Source: Alectryocaccomicrobium faecavium
GTDB lineage: Bacteria; Bacillota; Clostridia; Christensenellales; Aristaeellaceae
Direction of reading: 5' to 3'
Length of the DNA stretch: 27,901 nt
Assembly: GCA_018713425.1 (NCBI GenBank)
Contig: DVOT01000169.1
Location: 1 to 27,901, forward strand
Part shown: piece after piece, positions 23,093 through 27,901 of the stretch
How positions within the stretch are numbered: the stretch's first letter is position 1
Layout: every line of letters begins with the position of its first letter
Program-made: the position numbers and the translations under genes
The notes under the pieces: generated by a model
Seen by the model: only the letters and a program-made list of their open reading frames with translations
The model's database searches: none
Told to the model about the DNA's origin: nothing

Positions 23093-25321
23093 ATGCTCGA
23101 ACTTCTAAACCGCCTCGCCGGAAAGCCCATCGCCGAATGTACCAACGCGGAAATCTATGCCGCGCTCCAAGCCCTGGTGAAAGAAAAGGCGCAAGACCGC
23201 CCGGTTTGCCAAGGCGACCGCCGGCTCTATTATATTTCCGCGGAATTTCTGCTGGGCAAGTTGATGAGCAACAACCTAATCAACCTCGGCCTGCGCGAGG
23301 AAGTGGCCGCCGCGCTCGCTTCCGCTGGAAAATCACTTGCGGAGGTGGAAGAGTGCGAATGCGAGCCGTCGCTGGGCAATGGCGGCCTGGGCCGCTTGGC
23401 CGCGTGCTTTCTGGATTCCATCGCCACGCTGGGCCTGCCGGGCGACGGCGTGGGCTTGAATTACCATTTTGGCCTGTTTCGCCAGCGCTTTGAAGAAGAA
23501 AAGCAATGCGAATACCCCAACCCGTGGATGGACGGCGCGAGTTGGCTGGAGGATACCGGCGTTTCCTTCGCCGTGCCTTTCGACGGTTTCACCCTCACTT
23601 CTAGGATGTACGATATTGCGATCGTGGGGTATGGCGCGGGCGCGAACCGGCTGCACCTGTTCGATTTGACCACCGTGGACGAATCGATCGTGCAAAATGG
23701 CATCGATTTCGATAAGCGCGATATCGCGCACAACCTCACGCTCTTCCTCTATCCCGACGATAGCGACCGCGCGGGCCAGCTTTTGCGCATTTACCAGCAG
23801 TATTTTATGGTGAGCAACGCCGCCCAGCTCATCTTGAAGGAAACCCGCGAACGCGGCTTTGCGCTCAAGGATCTGCACAAGCATGTAGCCATCCAGATCA
23901 ACGACACGCATCCTTCCCTGGTGATTCCGGAACTGATCCGCCTGCTCACCGCCGAAGGGATTTCCGTGGATGAAGCCATCGGCATCGTCTCGCAAACCTG
24001 CGCTTACACGAACCACACCATCCTGGCCGAAGCCCTGGAAACCTGGCCCATGGACTATCTGCAAGAAGTGGTGCCGCACCTGGTGCCCATCCTCGAACTG
24101 CTGGATGCGCGCGCGAAGGCGGCGCATCCCGATCCGCGCGTGGCAATCATCGATGCGGAAAATCGCGTGCATATGGCGCACATGGATATCCACTATGGCT
24201 TCAGCGTGAACGGCGTAGCGGCGCTGCACACGCAAATTTTGGAAAAATCGGAACTCGCGCCTTTTTACGCGATCTACCCCGGCAAATTCAACAACAAGAC
24301 CAACGGCATCACCTTCCGGCGCTGGCTGATGGCCTGCAATCCCGCCCTGAGCGAATGGATCACCTCGCTCATCGGCGAGGGTTGGAAGCGCGACGCGAAC
24401 GATCTGGAAAAGTTGCTCGCCTATAAAGACGACGCGGCGGCGCGCGAGGCCATGCTATCCATCAAGGCGGCGAACAAGCGCGCGCTGGCCGCCGCGCTAT
24501 CCCTGGACGCGGAGGCGGTTTTCGATATCCAGATCAAGCGCCTGCACGAATACAAGCGCCAGCAGATGAACGCGCTGTACGCCATTTACAAATACCTGGA
24601 AATCAAGGCCGGAAAGCGGCCTGCGCGACCCATCACGCTCTTGTTTGGCGCCAAAGCCGCGCCCGCCTATATCCTGGCCAAGGACATCATTCATCTCATC
24701 CTGTGCCTTGCCAAGTTGATCCGCGAGGACAAGCAGGTGAGCCCCTGGCTAAACATCACCATGGTGGAAAATTACAATGTCACCTGGGCCGAGCGTCTAA
24801 TCCCCGCGTGCGACATCTCCGAGCAGATTTCCCTGGCTTCCAAAGAGGCCAGCGGTACGGGCAACATGAAATTCATGCTCAATGGCGCGGTAACGCTGGG
24901 CACCATGGACGGCGCGAACGTGGAAATCAGCCAACTGGTAGGCCCGGAAAACATCTATATCTTTGGCAAATCCAGCGACGAGGTCATCCGCCGCTATGCG
25001 GAACATTCCTATTGTTCCCGGGAGATCTACGAGAGCGATCCGCTGGTGGAAACGCTGGTGGACTTCATCCTCTCCAAGCCGCTCCTGCGCATTGGCGATC
25101 CCATTTGCCTCGCGCGGCTGTACAAGGATATTGTCGGCAAGGACTGGTTCATGGCGCTTCTCGATCTGCGCGCCTATATCGAAAAAAAGGAGCGCGTGCT
25201 TTGCGATTATGAAGACCGCTCCGCTTGGGCGGGAAAGATGCTGGTGAACACCGCGAACGCCGGTTTCTTCTCCTCCGACCGCACGATCGCACAGTACAAC
25301 GCCGATATCTGGCACCTGTAA
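23093..25321 (+). CDS. glgP: Glycogen/maltodextrin phosphorylase (GT35)
   Basis: This 742-residue enzyme splits alpha-1,4-glucans with phosphate to give glucose-1-phosphate in the cytoplasm. The pyridoxal-phosphate lysine is K593 in EASGTGNMKFMLNGA, followed by TLGTMDGANVEI. Other family motifs are YYISAEFLLG, EPSLGNGGLGRLAACFLDS, QINDTHPSL and TNGITFRRWL. The length is at the short end of the family (about 750-830), mainly at the N-terminus, which fits compact bacterial forms. The start at 23093 has AAAGGA 12 bases upstream; the frame is open to 23015. It is cotranscribed with malQ, 15 bases downstream, and follows a GH13 operon, giving a coherent alpha-glucan degradation set. Confidence 0.95.
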   Translation: MLELLNRLAGKPIAECTNAEIYAALQALVKEKAQDRPVCQGDRRLYYISAEFLLGKLMSNNLINLGLREEVAAALASAGKSLAEVEECECEPSLGNGGLGRLAACFLDSIATLGLPGDGVGLNYHFGLFRQRFEEEKQCEYPNPWMDGASWLEDTGVSFAVPFDGFTLTSRMYDIAIVGYGAGANRLHLFDLTTVDESIVQNGIDFDKRDIAHNLTLFLYPDDSDRAGQLLRIYQQYFMVSNAAQLILKETRERGFALKDLHKHVAIQINDTHPSLVIPELIRLLTAEGISVDEAIGIVSQTCAYTNHTILAEALETWPMDYLQEVVPHLVPILELLDARAKAAHPDPRVAIIDAENRVHMAHMDIHYGFSVNGVAALHTQILEKSELAPFYAIYPGKFNNKTNGITFRRWLMACNPALSEWITSLIGEGWKRDANDLEKLLAYKDDAAAREAMLSIKAANKRALAAALSLDAEAVFDIQIKRLHEYKRQQMNALYAIYKYLEIKAGKRPARPITLLFGAKAAPAYILAKDIIHLILCLAKLIREDKQVSPWLNITMVENYNVTWAERLIPACDISEQISLASKEASGTGNMKFMLNGAVTLGTMDGANVEISQLVGPENIYIFGKSSDEVIRRYAEHSYCSREIYESDPLVETLVDFILSKPLLRIGDPICLARLYKDIVGKDWFMALLDLRAYIEKKERVLCDYEDRSAWAGKMLVNTANAGFFSSDRTIAQYNADIWHL

Positions 25322-25336
25322 GAAGGGAGGCGCACC

Positions 25337-26651
25337 ATGGCGGATATCCTCTCCGCACGGCAGGCAGGCCTGCTGCTGCCCCTGTCCGCCTTGCCATCCA
25401 GGCACGGCATTGGCGACATGGGCGAAACCGCGCGCGCGTTGGTTGCCATGCTGGCCCATGCCGGCGTGCGCGTATGGCAAATTCTGCCGCTCAATCCCCT
25501 GGGCTTTGGCAATTCGCCCTATCAGCCCTATTCTTCTTTTGCGGGCGATCCCATTTATCTCAGCCTGGACGATTTGGGCGTTGCAGCGCCTGCATTCCGC
25601 GAAAACGAACCGCGCGTGGATTATGAAGCCGTGCGCGCATTCAAAGAACCCTATTTGCGCGAGGCCTTTGCCCGCTTCCAGCCCGACGAAGCCTACGCCG
25701 TGTTCGTGGGGCAAGCGTGGGTGCGCGAATACGCCATTTTTGCCACCTTCAAAAAGCACAATGGCATGCGCTGCTGGAATGAGTGGCCCGACGCCATGAA
25801 ACACTATCCCGAAGATCCCGCCTTGCTGCTGGACGACTATGAAGAAGACATTCGCTACGAAATGTTTTTGCAATACGCGTTTTTCCAGCAATGGTCGGCG
25901 CTAAAAGAAGCCGCCAACCTGGCCGGTATCCACGTGATGGGCGATATTCCCTTTTATGTGGGCATCGATTCGCGCCTTCTGGCTGGAGCGGCTGCGCTAC
26001 AGCAGCGTGCTGTTCGACATCATCCGCATCGACCATTTCCGCGCATTCGATACCTATTGGAAAATCCCCGCCAGTTGCCCCACGGCAGAAATTGGCGAAT
26101 GGGTGGAAGCGCCCGGCTATGCCTTCTTCGACCGCGTGCGCGAAGCGCTGCCCGGCGCAACCATTGTGGCCGAAGATTTGGGCGATTTGCGGCCAGAGGT
26201 GCATGCGCTGCGCGACCATTACGGCTTGATGGGCATGAAAATCGTGCAATTTTGCATCCAACCCGGCCAGCCCATCGCGCACACAGCGGACGAAAAGGAA
26301 AACACCGTCATTTACACGGGCACGCACGACAATCAGACCATGCGCGGCTATTGTCAATCGCGCACGCCCAGGGAACGCATCGCGCTCTATCGCGCGCTGC
26401 GCCGCGGCGGATACTGGTTTGGCTCCCTTCCCTCGCGCTTTGTGCGCTACGCGCTGGATGACCGCGCGCGGTTGGCCATCATCCCCGCGCAAGACCTGCT
26501 GGAATACGACGATTCCGCCCGGTTGAACACACCCGGCACCGTAGGGTCGCCCAATTGGGAGTGGAAACTCGCGGGAAACAGCGCCCTGGACGCGCTGCGC
26601 CGCCGGCTGCAATGGTATGGCCGCATGCTACATAAGGCGCATCGGAAATAG
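25337..26651 (+). pseudogene. malQ: 4-alpha-glucanotransferase (GH77), disrupted by internal deletion and frameshift
   Basis: The first frame (ATG 25337, AAGGGAGG just upstream) encodes MalQ from SARQAGLLLPLSALPSRHGI through GDIPFYVGIDS. It then reads into sequence unlike MalQ. The homology resumes in the +2 frame at about 25971 with AFWLERLRYSSVLFDIIRID, then the RIDHFRAFDTYW nucleophile region, TIVAEDLG with the acid/base glutamate, and GTHDNQT, and ends at 26651. Between the halves about 45-50 conserved residues are missing, including the segment that normally carries GVPPDxFSxxGQxWGNPxY. The joined span is 1315 bases, or 438 codons plus one base, against a usual length near 500 codons. 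MalQ disproportionates maltodextrins for GlgP; as written this copy should be inactive. It could also be an assembly collapse. Confidence 0.82.
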
Positions 26652-26688
26652 GCTCTAGCGAAAAGGATTTCCACCAACAATCGGAGCA

Positions 26689-26739
26689 AAAATATAACCG
26701 GAGCGGTTCCTCTTGCATGAGCCACTCCGGTTATATTTT
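26689..26739. terminator. Bidirectional terminator between malQ and kduI
   Basis: AAAATATAACCGGAG (26689-26703) and CTCCGGTTATATTTT (26725-26739) pair perfectly over 15 bases around a 21-base loop. The A/T ends give a U-run for transcripts from either side, so it serves both the glgP-malQ unit and the leftward kdgF-kduI unit. Confidence 0.85.
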
Positions 26740-26752
26740 GAAGAACAAGCGC

Positions 26753-27595
26753 CTAGCGCAGCTCCATGGTGGCGAGGTTATCCATATCGTCGAAGGCCTG
26801 GTTTTCGCCGCCCATCGCCCAGATAAAGGAATAGTTGGCGGTGCCCGCGCCGCTGTGAATGCTCCAGGACGGGTTGATCACGGCCTGCCCATTGTGCATC
26901 ACCACATGGCGCGTTTGGTTGCTTTCGCCCATAAAATGGAACACGACGTTGCCTTCCGGAATGTCGAAATACGTATAGATTTCCATGCGCCGCTCGTGCG
27001 TGTGCGCCGGCATGGTGTTCCACACGCTGCCGGGCTCCAGTATGGTCATGCCCATGGAGAGCTGGCAGGTTTTCAGCACGGATGGATGGATGAATTGGCA
27101 GATGGTGCGCTTGTTGGAAGTTTCCGCGCTGCCCATGGGACGCTTCACCGCGTCGGCATAGGTGAGGCGGCGCGTCTCATAGGCGCAGTGCGCCGGGGCG
27201 GACACCATGAAGAACTTGGCCGGGTTCTGGGCGTCGTCGCTGTGGAAAAGCACTTCTTTGGCGCCCTTTGCGATGTATAAGCAATCGCGGCTTTCCAGCG
27301 GGTAGCGCGCGCCATCCACCGAAACAACGCCGCTGCCGCCCAGGTTGAAAAGGCCCATTTCCCGACGTTCCAGGAAAAAACCGACGCCCAGCGCCGCGTA
27401 TACGTCCAGGCCCTTTTCCAGCGGCACGGCTTCCCGCACGGGCATGCAGCCCAGCGTGATCATGCGATCCACATGGCTGTATACGCTCACCACTTCATCG
27501 GGCACATACAGGTTTTCCATCAAAAATTCCTGGCGGATTTCTTCCGTCGTGTAGCGCTTAAAGTCCCTCTGGTTGCACGAATAGCGAATGTCCAT
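26753..27595 (-). CDS. kduI: 5-dehydro-4-deoxy-D-glucuronate isomerase
   Basis: This 280-residue cupin-type isomerase converts 5-keto-4-deoxyuronate (DKI) to 3-deoxy-D-glycero-2,5-hexodiulosonate in pectin or glycosaminoglycan breakdown. The zinc ligands are visible as H198, H200 and E205 in AHTHERRMEIYTYFD and H247 in PSWSIHSG, matching the E. coli KduI positions shifted by two. The start has GGAGGAAAGG directly upstream. The N-terminal part (MDIRYSCNQRDFKRYTTEEIRQEFL) is typical of the family. It lies 18 bases downstream of a KdgF-like cupin gene and is probably cotranscribed with it. A bidirectional terminator follows. Confidence 0.96.
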   Translation of the reverse strand: MDIRYSCNQRDFKRYTTEEIRQEFLMENLYVPDEVVSVYSHVDRMITLGCMPVREAVPLEKGLDVYAALGVGFFLERREMGLFNLGGSGVVSVDGARYPLESRDCLYIAKGAKEVLFHSDDAQNPAKFFMVSAPAHCAYETRRLTYADAVKRPMGSAETSNKRTICQFIHPSVLKTCQLSMGMTILEPGSVWNTMPAHTHERRMEIYTYFDIPEGNVVFHFMGESNQTRHVVMHNGQAVINPSWSIHSGAGTANYSFIWAMGGENQAFDDMDNLATMELR

Positions 27596-27613
27596 ATCCT
27601 TTCCTCCCCGAGG

Positions 27614-27901
27614 TCATTTTGCCAGGAAGTCCTCGCGGATGGGCGTGAAAATGTCCACCACGATGGAGCCGTCCTCCAACGATCGCGTGCCGTGCTCCAC
27701 ATTGGACGCCACGTAAAGGCTATCGCCGGCTTTCACCACCTGCTTTTCCGCCCCCACCGTGAACTCAAAAGAACCCCGGGCAATATAGCTGATTTGCTCG
27801 TGCGGATGCTTGTGCGCGCTGCCTGTGCCGCCCTTGGGCATGGTAACTTCCACCAGCATCAGCTTGCCGCCGTATTTGAGAATTTTGCGCGTAACGCCGC
27901 C
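27614..27901 (-). CDS. kdgF: KdgF-like cupin (uronate linearisation), 3' part; 5' end outside window
   Basis: The frame is open to the right edge, so the start is beyond it. The visible 95 residues read GGVTRKILKYGGKLMLVEV, then HKHPHEQISYIARGSFEF, GDSLYVASNVEHG and a C-terminal FTPIREDFL. The HxHxxE and later H motif are cupin metal ligands. KdgF turns 4,5-unsaturated monouronates into the linear ketouronate that KduI uses, and the direct kdgF-kduI pairing supports the call over other small cupins. An ATG at 27859 exists but would cut off part of the barrel. Confidence 0.78.
   Translation of the reverse strand, partial: GGVTRKILKYGGKLMLVEVTMPKGGTGSAHKHPHEQISYIARGSFEFTVGAEKQVVKAGDSLYVASNVEHGTRSLEDGSIVVDIFTPIREDFLAK

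Noticed and set aside
25956..26651. Second half of malQ as an independent gene
   Set aside because: It has no ribosome site before its first ATG and begins in the middle of the GH77 barrel. It is the downstream piece of the broken malQ.
1..27901. CRISPR arrays, tRNA or rRNA genes, insertion sequences
   Set aside because: No regularly spaced repeats, cloverleaf sequences, transposase motifs or terminal inverted repeats were seen on either strand.

Overview
The window looks like chromosomal DNA of a fermentative, carbohydrate-degrading member of the Bacillota, class Clostridia. This is inferred from the strong AGGAGG-type ribosome sites, the TTGACA/TATAAT-type promoters, the moderately high GC, and the LplB/YtcP-type sugar transporters run by membrane-bound AraC regulators. 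The genus cannot be set from the sequence; a gut Christensenellales- or Oscillospirales-like organism would fit. There is no rRNA, tRNA, CRISPR array, insertion sequence or phage gene in view.

Positions 1-4873 hold housekeeping genes: the end of a TetR-family regulator, a radical SAM/SPASM protein with a CmpB-like membrane protein, a YfcE-type phosphodiesterase overlapping a class-I glutamine-amidotransferase-like (C26) hydrolase, and the tRNA-modifying dehydratase TcdA.

Positions 4891-14545 hold the first sugar-uptake block. Read leftward from a promoter near 10.8 kb it encodes two permeases, a substrate-binding protein and a two-pass membrane AraC-type regulator. Divergent from it are a TIM-barrel protein resembling glycoside hydrolases and an alpha/beta hydrolase, then a D-2-hydroxyacid dehydrogenase with its own promoter.

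Positions 14584-22828 hold a second, similarly built block. A second membrane AraC-type regulator faces away from an operon of binding protein, two permeases and an intracellular GH13 enzyme, closed by an intrinsic terminator. Next, at 22900-26739, come glycogen/maltodextrin phosphorylase (glgP) and a 4-alpha-glucanotransferase (malQ) that is broken by an internal deletion with a frameshift. The likely picture is import of an oligosaccharide, probably an alpha-glucan for the second block, followed by cleavage and phosphorolysis in the cytoplasm. The substrates are inferred.

The right edge (26753-27901, minus strand) carries a kdgF-like cupin and kduI, two consecutive steps in breakdown of unsaturated uronates from pectin or glycosaminoglycans.

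The most notable points are the malQ lesion, two sensor/transporter blocks whose binding proteins both lack a lipobox, perfect inverted repeats beside both binding-protein genes, an operator-like palindrome on the second operon's -35 box, and two carbohydrate-active proteins that could not be placed in a known specificity.
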